Shown: piece by piece, positions 35,601-48,380 of the stretch
Layout: each line of letters begins with the position of its first letter
How positions within the stretch are numbered: the first letter of the stretch is position 1
Source: Taxawa tesnikishii (nom. ined.)
Lineage: Eukaryota > Ascomycota > Dothideomycetes > Dothideales
Assembly: GCA_030247885.1 (NCBI GenBank)
Contig: JAPDRO010000014.1
Span: 780,924-844,923, forward strand
Reading direction: 5' to 3'
DNA length: 64,000 nt
Program-made: the position numbers and the translations under genes
The notes under the pieces: model-generated
Database searches by the model: none
Told to the model about the DNA's origin: nothing
What the model saw: only the letters and a program-made list of their open reading frames with translations

Positions 35601-37969
35601 CTACGAGATATATAATAAGGAGCTACTTACTATTATTAATACTTTTAAGTAATAAAAAGTATACTTTAAAGGACTAAAATACTAAGTTAAAGTATATACG
35701 AATTATAAGAATCTTCTATATTTTACGACTATAAAGAGCCTAAATAGAAGATAAGTTTAATAGTTAAAAGAATTGTCCTTATATAACTTTTAGATTATTT
35801 ATAAAAAAGAATTAAAAAACGCTAAAGCTAATACTTTAAGTCGAAGAACTAATTACCTTAAGGATAAGCCTAAGACGATCTAGGCTATCTTTTAATTAGA
35901 TACTAAAGGAAATCTCGAATATAATTAAAACGTTATTATAACTATACTAACTATTAAGAATCGGGACTTCGAGGATAAAGTACGTTAAGTACTAAAATAA
36001 GATATAATTATAGCTAAAATTATAAGTAACCTTAAGAATTACTAAGGATTTTAAGTATATAATAAACTTCTACTATTTAAGGGTCTTATATATGTACTTA
36101 CTAAGTATTGATAAGAACTCGTAAATAACTTTTATAGTTCGCAAATCTACGGACATTAAGAAATCGATAAAACTCTTAAATAAATTACTTAAACTTACTA
36201 CTTTCTTAAAATATAAAAGTACGATATCTATTAACGAACGAAGTATAATAAATATAGACTCTATAGACTTATAAAGTCTCTAACTACGCTACTTAGCGTA
36301 TAGACTTTAATTATACTAGATTAAATAGTAAAGTTACTACTATCTAAAGAACTTATTACTAAGGTAAAATACGACTTAATATTAGTAATTACTAACTAAT
36401 TAACTAAGTATACGTATTTTCTACTATATAAGGAAACGGCTAATACTAAAGACTTAACTTATATATTCCTCTATAATATTATAGTAAATTATATTATATC
36501 TAAAGAAATTATTTCGGATAGAAATAAGCTTCTTAAGTTAAACTTTTAGAAGTTACTTATAGTATAACTTAGAATTAATTATAAGTTATCTATATCGTAT
36601 TATCTATAGATAGATAAATAAATAAAACGACTTAATTAGACTCTAAAATAGTATCTTTACTATTATATTAATTATTAGTAAGATAACTAAGTACGACTAT
36701 TACTCGTCGTATAGTTAGTATATAATAGTACGAAAATAAAAATAACTTTAGTCTTACCTTTCTTTACGAATTATAGTTTCGAACTAATAGTTAAATATAA
36801 ACTATAAGAATTCGACTTTATCGTTAAAGTAGTTATAGTTACTATAAAATAGTTATAAAAACTATATATAAAGTTACAAAAAGATATTAAGTTCTTATTT
36901 ACTCGAGTAAGTATTTACTATAACTATAAGAGAGCTAGGGGACTTACTCTTAAAGAGAAAGATAAAGTCTATCTTTTATAACGTAATATTAAAACTAAGT
37001 AACTAAGTAATAAATTAAACTATATAAAACTTAAACTATTTAGAATTTAAAAAGTTAAAGGACCTATTAATTACAAACTAGAGTTACTTACTTAAATAAG
37101 AATATATTTAGTATTTTATATTTCTTTCTTAAAACCTACTAATACTAAGACGCCTATTTAAGATATATTACTTAGTATTAATTTAAAAGCTAAAACGCTA
37201 ATTATAAGATTAAAAGGATCTTAGATAATAAGTTAATTAAAGGAAAGCGCTACTACCTTGTTAAATAGAAAGGATATAATAATACTAAGAATACCTAGAA
37301 ACTAATAAAATACTTTAATTCCCTAAGGGTTTTATAGTAATACTACTAGAATCGGGAAAGTTTTAGAAGGAGTTAAGTATTTTATCTAACGCGCTCTAGG
37401 TCTAAGGAGAAAGATTAAAAGTAAGCCTATAAAAAGGACTATTAAAGGTAATAGTCTCCTTAACTTCTTAGTACTTCGTCGCCTTTAAATCTCGAATTAT
37501 TTCCTCCTCGACTACTATTACCTCTTCTACTTACTTATCTAATAAATTTATTTATTAACGTAATTATATTTCCCTTATAAACGTAACTTATAATTCTTTT
37601 AAGCCTTCTCTTACGCCTCGTAAGCTTCCTTTATTTCTTTATAAAGTTTCGCCTTTTTACTCTTTAGGTACTTTTACTTTAACTATATAACTCGGAGATT
37701 ATACTATTACTTACGACGTAAATACTTACTATATTTTCTAAAACGGACGTATACTTTATATACTCTCTTATACTTCTTATAAGTCGCGTATAGTTTAACT
37801 ATAATATCGCTAAATAATTCGATAAAATTCGTAAGTTTTTAATAATAAATAGTACTAAAATTAGTTATTAACTTAAGTATTATAGAAAAGAACTATAACG
37901 ACTAAAGTAAGGGCGCTACTTAGATTATAATATAAGCTTTAAGACGAAGTTAAACTAAGAAGGAGATAG

Positions 37970-38301
37970 TATTATAAGCTATATAAGTAATAACTCTATA
38001 GTTATAGTTTACTTAGTAGTTAAGAGTTCTTAGTAAAACTAAGTAGTAGGATTTCCTATATATTACTTAGTTACTTAGTACTACTTAGTATTACTAATTA
38101 ACTAAGTATAACTAATTAAGCTCTTAAGGTACGAATTTCCTTAAGTATATAGTTACCTTTCCTTACCTTAAATAGGAGCTTTATACTTAACTTATATAGT
38201 AAGTTTAATTACTACCTTTTACTATATAGTTTCTATAATTACTCGCTTATAGTATTATTACTTTCTACCTTTTTTATTTAGCTTTAAGTTTACCTATTAT
38301 A
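37970..38301 (+). repeat. Gypsy 3' LTR
   Basis: 332 bp matching the other two LTRs and preceded by a purine-rich tract at about 37957-37969. Confidence 0.85.
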
Positions 38302-41300
38302 CCTTTATTAATTTTGTACGTATAGCTTTATTAGTTTCCTTAAGTTTCTTAAAGTAAAGTAAGACTATAAGGACGCGGAAATAGTAATAAGTAGTTATAA
38401 AGTTATATATATTAAAACTAGACTTTCTTATACCTTTCTTAAGCGTATTAGTAAGAACCTTTTACTAAGTAAGTATTAAATAATTTATTTCTTTCTCTAG
38501 AATCTTAACTATATAGTTAAACGTTAAATATAATAGTATTAGTATAGCTCTTATATCCTCTTCGCGTAAGTAAGTCTTAATATTTAGAAGCTATCGATAG
38601 TTAATATTATACTTAATAGTTTTAACTTATAGTACTTTATCGAGGATTTAGACTTATTTAAGACTCTCTTTATTAAGTTCGCTAATATCTATCTAGTCTA
38701 CCTTATTATTACCCTTACCTCTAGCATTTCTTATCTTTTTAAGTAAGGTAATACTAACCTTACCTTACTCTTTTACGACTATATTAATAGTAGTTATAAG
38801 TTATAAGAAGTTAACTCTTAATAAGTACTATTTAATATAAGTAAGTTAGCTTTACTTCTAAGCGTTTAACTCGATTTTATTTAGGTTATATTACTTACTA
38901 CTAGGATTCGTTTTATTACTAGTAACTTTCGCTACTTAATACGAAAAGCTCTAAGTCTAGTTTCTAATAATACGCTTTCTAAGATTTCTAAGGTCGAAGT
39001 ACTAAGCTTTAGAAGCGAGGTATAAACCTATAATTAAAGTAACCTTATTAAATAGCGTTTTACTAACGAATATAAACTATAAAGTACTCGAAAGTAGGCC
39101 TAGATTTAACTAAACGCTCTTAAATACGCTAATATATTCGTAGAACTTATTTATAATTACGCGCGTAAACGAAGTATTAATAAGGTTTTTATATTAGAAC
39201 GCGTATTATTATCTTTTACTTCTTATTACCTATGTTTTTATAAGTAACTTTACTAAACTACTTATTATATTTCTTATCCTTAAAGTAATAATTAGTAAGA
39301 TAAATATTACTTATAAGCTTCTTTAAAGTTATAAGTACGACTTATTTTAAATAGCTATTAAACTATAGTAGGGAGCTATTTTATATACTATCTATATTTC
39401 CTTTATTATTCTCCTTACTATCTTTAATAAGGTTATATTTAAGTAAATTTCTAACTAGAAAGAGTTTAGGAATATTAAGTCCCTACTATATATACCTTAG
39501 TTCTAGTTACTTTTAACTTAGATAATATATACTTCTAAGTTAAATAATAGTATCTATAAAGTAATACGTTTTCTCCTTAATAAAGAAGGCTTAGTTTCTC
39601 TTTATTATCTTTAGACTAGTAAGTACGATCTTAATTTTATTCTCGATAAATTTGCGAATATTATCGATTTACGTTAAGAATAACTTATTTATAATAACTA
39701 TTAGACTTAGGCCTACTTTAAGTCGCAGCTAAATGTCTTTAAGCTAGTTATACGAAGTAAGTAGTATCTTAAAGTTAAAGTAGTTATTCGAGTATACTTT
39801 AGCGTCTAAAAGACGTCCTAATTTCTTTACTATTTATATAAATACTTAGAGTTCCGCGATAGTAATATAAGTCTTACTAAGGCCTATATTATAAGTATTA
39901 TAAACTACGGGGCTATTAGAAAGTATTTCCTTTAAAGTCTAACTTATAAAGTAAAACTAGTAAGATAATAAGAAGTTCTTCTTATTTTAGCCCTTATAGA
40001 AAATACTAAATATAAAGTTAAAGTTATTCGGATTACTATTAAAAAAGCGATATATAACTTACTAAAGAGTAAGTTCCTTATACTTAAAACTATAATCTCT
40101 TAATATTAAAGTTTAGAAATTAATAGCTACGCTTTTATTATTTTCGTTAATAGAGTCTAAGCCCTCGATATTACTACTCGATAGCTACTTATATACTATC
40201 TAATTACTATTAAGAGTAATAAATAGCTTTTACTTTACTAAGAAACTAGGTTTATAAGTATTACTTTTAATCGACTAAAAAACTTTATAGTTAAGTATAT
40301 AGCCTTCTTATAAGCCTTATTATTTACCTTATTATCTAGCTCTTTTTATTTTCTTTTAAGAGTAACTCTCTTTATAATAACGTAGTTATCTTCTAGCTAA
40401 TAGAAGTTTTCTAAACTAGGAGGAATATTTAACTTAAATAAATCGTTACTTTTTAATATTAAACTATTATTTTCTATTATTATAAACTTAATAGTAAAAT
40501 AATACGTTAACTTTATAGAAGGTAATAATAGTACTAGTTAATACTTAATCTTTACGAACGACTTTATTACCTTTATATTCTTTAGAGTACGCTTATTTAT
40601 TTTCTTTAAAGTACGCTCGTTTAAGATAACTTTCTATTTATAAAGCTTAGACTTAGGGATTAGTTAAATATAGTTGAAATTATATATAATAAATATCTAA
40701 AGTTATTTAATATTAGCTAGGGTATTTTAGTATACTTCCTAGAGTATACTATTATATAGTAAGCTAGCTAATTTAGCTTCGTCTACGTCTACTTTAAGAT
40801 TAATAGTTAAGTTAAACTACTAAAATTCGCGCGTTACTTATTACTAAACATAAGTAATAAGCTCTTAAACTACTAGTAGTAAAACGCTCTTAAAATAGCG
40901 CTAAGTTAACTTATAGAAAAGGTTAAGCTTATATACGCCCTTATTAATATTATAAATAGTACTAAGGCGTAAAGGTATAACTATAAATAAACTAATAAGT
41001 ATATTTATATTAGAGTAAATAGAGTTAACTTAAACGAATATAAGAAGTATATTACTAAGATCCTTCTTTAATATTAAGTTACTAATAATTATATTATTAA
41101 GATTATTAGTTATACTAGTAAATAATATAGTACTATATATACTACTACGTATTTAGTTTCGTAAGCGCTTTAAGCGTAATAATAAACATACTCTCAACTA
41201 TAATATTAAATATATTCTTTTTTACTTCTAGTACCCTAGCTATATTTACCCTTACTATTACTTTTATTCTTATACTTTACGTCTTATACGTATATTTAAA

Positions 41301-41787
41301 GAAGATACTATATAACTATCTTAATAAGGTTCGCGTTATTTTTACTCTTATAAAATAAGTCCGAGTAATACTAAGGTTAAAGTAACTTCTCTTAAGACTT
41401 CTTTTAAAGTAATTCCTAGATAGCCTAGCCTTTTACTTTATTAAGAAGGTTATTTTAAATACTAAAGTATTCGCGCTTAGTTACGAGTATCTTTAAGAGG
41501 CCCTCGCGAAGGTATTTAAAATTCCTTAGATAACTTATAACTATATCCTTAAGAATTTACTAGTTAACTTTATCTACGCTTAAAGTAATATATATAAATC
41601 CCTTTATAATACTTCTTTTAGACTTACTCGGGCCCTTAGTTATAAGAAAATACTAAAGTAAGTTCTTTATTTATATAAAGGAATTATACTTATTAAAATT
41701 AGCTAAAGGATTTAAGTTAAAAAGTAGTAATATAAAGGACGTAGTAAGATTAGTAAGTATACTTATAGTAATAATATAGAAGTAAAA

Positions 41788-41990
41788 CAATTATTTTATA
41801 TAATAAGTTAAAATCTAATATAAGTATATATATAAGTAAAAGGAAGAAATACCTTAAACTAGTAAAAGAAAGAGCGTAATTCTAATAGCTTACTATAACG
41901 ACTAAGATAAATAATCGTTTTATATAGTAAGTTAAAATATAATATAAGTAAGTAAAAAGGAAGAAATACCTCGGACTAATAAAAGAGAGT
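41788..41990. repeat. Tandem duplication, two imperfect copies
   Basis: A block of about 75-90 bases (…TTTTATATA-TAAGTTAAAAT…GGAAGAAATACC…) at about 41791-41880 recurs at about 41913-41990. The differences are mostly transitions. Confidence 0.6.
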
Positions 41991-42094
41991 CTATAAGAAC
42001 GACTATATAAGATAGTAACTAAATTTAGCGCTAAATAAGAAAATAAAGAAGAACTAGTAGTAAGGTATAAGTTTATATTACGCGTATTATAAAA

Positions 42095-42197
42095 GTAGTA
42101 ACGCGCGTAATAAGAAGATAGTAACGCGTATATTATAGAAGGTAATAACGCGCGTAATAAGAAGATAATAACGCGCGTAATAAGAAGGTAATAATAC
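42095..42197. repeat. Minisatellite of about 23-24 bp, four to five copies
   Basis: The unit is close to AATAACGCGCGTAATAAGA plus AGRT. CGCG cores remain in most copies even though the surroundings have lost nearly all CpA. Confidence 0.75.
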
Positions 42198-44081
42198 GAA
42201 GTAATTAATATATATATAGAGACGACTTATACGAGTATAAAAGGATAAGAAAGTAATATTATAATAGTAGCCGAAAATAGCGTTATTAACTAACGCGTAA
42301 CGTATAATATAAATAGAGTCTCTATACTAATATAAATCTAGAAGGCTTAAGAAAACGTAGCGTAAGACGTAGTAACTATTAAGTACTAAGGTAATAAAGG
42401 AGTAAAGTAAATAAGATAAGTAGTAATAAAGGATAAGTATATAAATATAGCCGGAAAAAGAAAGGTAGTAACTAAATAAAAGACTTTATTAGTAAGGAAG
42501 TATAAAACAACTTACTATAATTATACCTTACTTTATTACTTAACTATATATATAATATAATAAAGGAAAAGGAGAAGAGTACTACTCTATAGAAATTGCT
42601 AGTATTATACTACTAATTAATATAATAAGAGAAGCCTTTTACGTAAGTAAATAGAAAGTTAAGTCTATACTATTAATAAGGTTAAAGTAAAGTACTAATA
42701 GTAGTTCCTATATACGCTAGTATAGCCTATAAGGACTATCTTTTACGAAGCTAATAAGATAATTAGATTATAAAGGTATAAAGAATATAAATAAGATATT
42801 AAGGAATATTTACTATTTAAATAAGAGGAATATATAGGTAGTAGCTAGATAGCGTATATAGCTAATTTTAAAGGCCTTATAAGTTAAAGAAGACTAACTA
42901 AGTCTCTACTTAATACTTACGTATACTCTTATAAAGATACTCTTCTAATATAACTATAGCTTTAACTTATAAGTTAAAGAATACTAGTAAAAATAGTAGT
43001 CGATTAGTTACGTAAATAATTAAATAGGACCTATAACTAAGTAACTAGAAATATTACGACTTTTATACTTTTATCGAGAAAATCTTCGTAGCGTTACGTC
43101 TTACTAAAAAGAGTTTTATAATAATTAAAATGTAAAACTACGTCGAAGTTAAGATCTTTACTATAGTCTTAAAGTAATATAATATAATATACTAATTCTA
43201 CGATACTATATAATTTATATAAATAAATAATAAAAAAGAGTCGTTTTAAAAGTTAATATATTAAATTAACGTAAACTTTAAGTAATATAACTATAAGCGT
43301 AAAGTTACTTATAGTAATACTAAATTAACCTCTAGTATAAGTCGCGCTATAACTAGCTTAGCTACTAGTAGCGCTAGTAATAAGGACGGAAATAAAGCTA
43401 AAACTAGAAGTATAAAAATAAAGAGTAAGAATAGTAAGAAAAGATACTATTATATCCTAGCTATAAAGCCTATATAAGTTATACTTAAAAGTAGTTCGTT
43501 TAAGGCTATTAACTTTACGTACGAGATTATAAGAGTTAGAATAAAAGTAATAAAGTATTATTACGCTCTAAAGGATTTACTTTTATTATACTTAGTCGAA
43601 TTACTAATTATAAAGTAAGAGTTAAATAGCGCCTCGAATTATATCGAATTAAATTAAGAAGATAAGAGGCCTACTATAATTAATAATTAAAGTAATTAAG
43701 AGAAACTTATCTCGATTTAATATTTATAAGGAAAGAGCTTAAAGTTTTATATAGTAAGTTTTAAGTATACCCTCGATATATAATACTAATAAAAAGTAAG
43801 TCCTAAATTACCTTTTATTATAATTATTTATTACCTTTAAGGTAGTAGTACCTATAAATATAACTATAAAGCGTATAGTACTTATAGTCTCTTTATATAA
43901 AATAGTTTACTAAACTACTTATTTTAAGGTATATTAGCTTATACTTACTATAATACTTACTTTAATAGTAATAGTTATAATAACTTAACTGAGGTAATTA
44001 TACGAGTTTTATTATATAAATAAGTATTATAACTAGATAATAGTTAAGAAGATAATACTACTTTATTAATACTAACTACTA

Positions 44082-44410
44082 AGATTACTAATAAGGTAAC
44101 TCTTAAAAAGCTACTAGAAAGTCTACGAAGAGTACTACTAGAATTACTACTAGGATTACTAATAAGGTAACTCTTAAAAAGCTACTAGAGAGTCTACTAG
44201 GAGTATTATTAAGAGTACTAATAGAGTAATTCTTAGAAAGTTACTAGAGAGTCTACTAAGAATACTACTAAGATTACTACTAAGATTACTAATAAAGTAA
44301 TTCTTAAAAAGCTACTAGAAAGTCTACTAGAATTACTACTAGAATTACTACTAGGAGTACTACTAGGATTACTAATAAAGTAAGTCTTAGAGAAGTTACT
44401 AAGGCTACTA
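44082..44410. repeat. Compound minisatellite, period 59 + 12n
   Basis: Blocks beginning AAGATTACTAATAARGTAA and running through CTTAAAAAGCTACTAGA recur about five times, at spacings of roughly 59, 71 and 83 bases. The spacing differs by multiples of a 12-base sub-unit (AGAATTACTACT type) that is itself repeated a variable number of times. Confidence 0.7.
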
Positions 44411-47400
44411 TTAGTATAGCTACTAAGAGTTACGTAAATAGCTCGAACTATTACGAATTACTAAAGAAATTATTAAGACGTATTTATATATATAAAACTT
44501 TTTCCTTCTTTTTATTTAACTTAACTATATTAACGCGTTCGTTTTATTATATTATATCTTAATACCTTAATAGAACTTTACTAACTATTCGTTTAATACG
44601 TCGTTTATCTTTAATATATATTATTAAATCTCTCTTATATATTATAGTACTACTAAGTTATCCTAAGGATTAAATAGTATTAATTATAACTCGGTTTAAA
44701 TAGAAGCTACGTTTATTTATAATTCTAATTACTTAAGTCCTATTCGAGTATCTTATAGTATTAAGCGAAGCTACTAAGAGCTAAAGGAGCGCTAGGAAAT
44801 ATAAATAATATAACCTTTAATACTCTTCTATTAAGGAAAAAAGACCTTAAATAGATTATTAGTTAAGGTAAGTTACTATTACCTTTAACTATATTTTAGG
44901 TTTACGAAGTAATTAAACTTTATATTATATTTATTTTTACTTTAGGAGTTATACTTTCTTTCTAAGAGATAATATACTCTAGATTTTACTTAGTATCTTA
45001 AAATAAATACTAGACGAATAAACTTATTCGAGATATATAAAGAGACGTCTAGTTTATTAAGTAAGAAGTTAACCTAGGGACGGAAGTACTACGCGCCCTA
45101 TATAGAGCTATAGTTTTTAAAGTATATAATATTTCTAACTATCCTCGAAGTACTAATATAAATCTAGATACGTAAATTTATAAGAATAGCTTATAATAAC
45201 TACTCTACTATTACTTATAAAGAGATAAATACTTATATTAATTAAAATACTACTAGTAAATATACGTCTTATAATACTAATTACTTTAAGTAATAAGTAT
45301 ATAAGGAAGAAAAGGTAAGAGCTTTCCTTTATTAAGATAATAACGAGGTACTATTATAATACTTATACTAATATTATTACGCCGAGTACTAAATAACTAA
45401 ATAGGCGAAACGTTTCTTAAGTAAGATATTTATCGAGATTATAAGTAAGGTCTACTATAAACGTCGTAGCCTTATAAGCTAAGAAGATACTAGTAAATTC
45501 TTCTAAGATATAATACTATATATACTATTTTATTTAGTAGTAACTATAGAGTATATTATTAACTTATAAATAACTAGTATACTAGAAACTAATATAACGT
45601 ACGAACTAAAGTAGAAAACACTAAGTAGTAAGACTATATAGTATATATATAATAAATACTAAGATATATAGTAACGCGAAAATAGGCCTCTTTGCCGCGA
45701 GCGTATCCTTACTATTATAATATATTAAGTACGTAAATAGCTTAACGTAGTCGATAATAAGATTAAGTAATACGTTACTTCTTAATAGTACTATACCTTT
45801 AGTAATAACTTTACTAAACTAGACTTTAGCGAAGAAGGTAAATTATACCCTTATTCCTTTTTAATATAATTTAACGTATTATAAATATATCTAGTTTAAA
45901 GCTCCGTAGTAGTAATAAAGGTATTAATAGAAACGTTTAATAATTATTATCGCTTACTATAGTTATTATATTTTCTTAGTTATTACTTCTTATAGCTACT
46001 ACTTAAGTTAGTAGTACTATAAACGCTAATAATAGGAGCCCTAAGCGCTAGCGTATTAGTTTATATATACTATCTATATTTATAAGTAGTAAGTTATTAT
46101 TCCTTACTATATTTATATTAAAGACTATTAAGGTAAAGATAAATAAGATTAGTAAAAAGTATTCTTTTACTAAGTTATATCTTTAAGTAAACTCTAAAAA
46201 ATATTAAGCCTAAGGTTACTTACGTAATTAAGAACGTAAGTAGCTTATATATATAGTATTATAATATATATAATAGAGAAAACGAGGAGATATTAGTACT
46301 TATAGTTAGTTAAGATAAAAGAGTTTTAAAAGATAAACTACTTAATAGCGCGTTATAGAGCGCGATTAAGAAGACTTTTAATATAATAAATATATAAGTA
46401 AGGGCTTAGCTAAATAAGCCTAGTAAGGAACTTAAGTAAATAAAGTATTTCTATAATAGCGTATAATACGACTACGTTATCTCTTATACTTATACTAATT
46501 TATACGTATAATATAGAAGATCTAGTAGTAACTATAGTAATAGTATACTTACTAAGTCTATACCTTATAACTCTAATAAAGATCTTAATAGGACTAAAGG
46601 ACTTATACCTTAGGATTATATTAAGTATCTTATTAAGATTATTATAAGCGATATTAATAGTTATACTAGGAACTATAGATACTATAGATCGAAGTATATA
46701 TCGTAGATTTAATGCGTAAATCTAAGATATAAGGATTAGTAAATTAGGTACTAGAAAGTAAATTAGTACTATAACGCGCTAATTTACTTATTAGGATTTC
46801 GTAACGTAGTCTAAAGTAATAGTAGTAAATATAGTATAAACTTTTATTAAACTAAGTATATATAAATTTAAGTTAAGTCTAGTAGTTTTAGTATACTAAT
46901 TAACGTAAGGAAATATTATCTTTTATAAGGAATTATTAGCTAATATAATATTATATAAAGTCTAATTTATAAAATATAGTTAAGCTAACTAGCGTTTATT
47001 TAAAGTAAGCCTAGTAGTTAACTTACTATATTATTATTTAATATATAAAGTAATTTTCCTTACTAGTAGGAAATTAAGTATAAATATCGAGGCTTAAGTC
47101 TTTAGTAATATTTAATAATCTTAGCCTTCTAAGTACTAGAGTATTTAATACTACTAACTATATTAATATAAACTACGAGGAAACTAACTAGGTAGGAAAG
47201 CTAACTAGTCGCCTTAATAAAGTTTAGTTTAAATTAAAAGAACTAGTAAAGAAGAGCTACTTTACTTATAACTACTTATATAAGTTAAATAGTTAACTTC
47301 CTTACCTAGTTAGCTTCCTTATAGTTTACGTTAACGTTAATATAAGCTAAGCTTTAAAATACTATATAGCGAGTAATATTACTTAAAAAAGAGACTTAAT

Positions 47401-48378
47401 AGACTTATATTTAATTAGTTAGTTATTTACTTAGTTAACTCGGAAATTAGTAGGAACTTTACTTTTATTTAACTCGAAACGTAAATTATAGAAATTACTA
47501 ACTCGAGACGTAAGTTACTTATATTGTCGAATTACTATAAATAATTTAGTAATCTCTTATAAGTTTACGTATTTATAGTAAGTAATAATATACTAAAGGA
47601 CTTAAGTCTTTTACTTTTAATTCCTTACTTATATACTTTATTATATTCTCTAAGTCTTAATAGTACTCTTAGTTAAAATAATATACTTTTATATAAACTA
47701 TTTATATAAATACTATCTTCTTTATATAATATTTCCTCGTTTATATACTTTACTTAATTACTTAACGTAACTTAGTAGAAATAAGTAATAGTTTAATAAT
47801 ATACTTATATAGTAACTTTATATAAGGGTAATTTATAGTAATATATAAAACGCTAGGACTTAGTAAATTATAATAGAGACTAATTATTATCTTTCTTTAG
47901 GGGGCCTTAAGTTCCCTTATAAGTAAGACGAGTTTACTTTATAAGTAAGTCTTAAGCGTTATATAACTACTTATAATAACTACCTTCTCCTTAGGTAAGT
48001 TATCTTAACTTATAGTATTACTTTAACTTAACGCTAGCGTTATATAAGAGCCTTACGAGCTAATATTAGCGTTACGTATTTTACCTAAATAATAATACTA
48101 TAGGATTCTTAACTAATAAAAGTAGCAATACGCTTACGTAATACTATTTACTTACTTATATACTACTATTAATTTACTTATATACTACTAACTATTATAC
48201 TTCTTAAGACTTTATTTAAGCGCTTAATCCTAGCTTAGTTAACTATACTAGTAAGTAAGAGTAATATTACTTTCTTATTACTAGTAGCTACCTTACGCGC
48301 TACTTTCTTTAATTTAAACGTTTAACTTAAATAAAATACTTATAAGTACTATATAATTTATATAGTTATTAAAGGTAT
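44411..48378. other. RIP-mutated tract, no gene recognised
   Basis: About 4 kb of AT-rich DNA with stops in all frames. Apart from the inverted repeat at 47161-47341 I can support nothing in it. Confidence 0.5.
47161..47341. repeat. Inverted repeat of about 180 bp, possible degraded MITE
   Basis: The left arm (about 47163-47206) reads …AAACTACGAGGAAACTAACT and on. The right arm (about 47291-47335), on the opposite strand, reads AAACTATAAGGAAGCTAACT. The arms are about 40-45 bases with mostly transition differences, as expected if RIP hit each arm independently. It contains no gene. Confidence 0.6.
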
Positions 48379-48380
48379 TA

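Larger units (their letters stand above)
27856..38301 (+). mobile_element. RIP-degraded Ty3/gypsy LTR retrotransposon carrying two nested DNA transposons
   Basis: LTRs of about 331 bp lie at 27856-28186 and 37970-38301, with a purine tract (AAGAAGGAGATAG) directly before the 3' LTR as expected for the plus-strand primer. In order on the plus strand: a mutated zinc knuckle at 32871-32913 (Y-Y-K-Y-GKKGHFLRD from CYKCGKKGHFLRD); a reverse transcriptase with a YRGLN-like block near 34.75 kb and Y-L-N-D at 35047-35058 (from YLDD); an RNase H region near 35.5-35.8 kb; an integrase near 36.1-36.9 kb; and a typical GPxNYKLELP…VFHISLL-like C-terminus near 37.05-37.15 kb. Removing the two nested elements leaves about 6.75 kb. 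Matching 5-bp target duplications were not seen at the outer borders, so the pairing of this 5' LTR with this 3' LTR is inferred from structure. Confidence 0.85.
38302..44081. other. RIP-mutated tract, no gene recognised
   Basis: Nearly 6 kb of AT-rich, CpA-depleted DNA. I looked on both strands for reverse-transcriptase, zinc-knuckle and DDE blocks and found none that I trust. Two local tandem structures stand out and are listed separately (41788-41990 and 42095-42197). Confidence 0.5.

Noticed and set aside
38302-44081. A possible LINE or further LTR element
   Set aside because: I looked for YADD/YVDD-like boxes and zinc knuckles on both strands and found no convincing, RIP-adjusted match.
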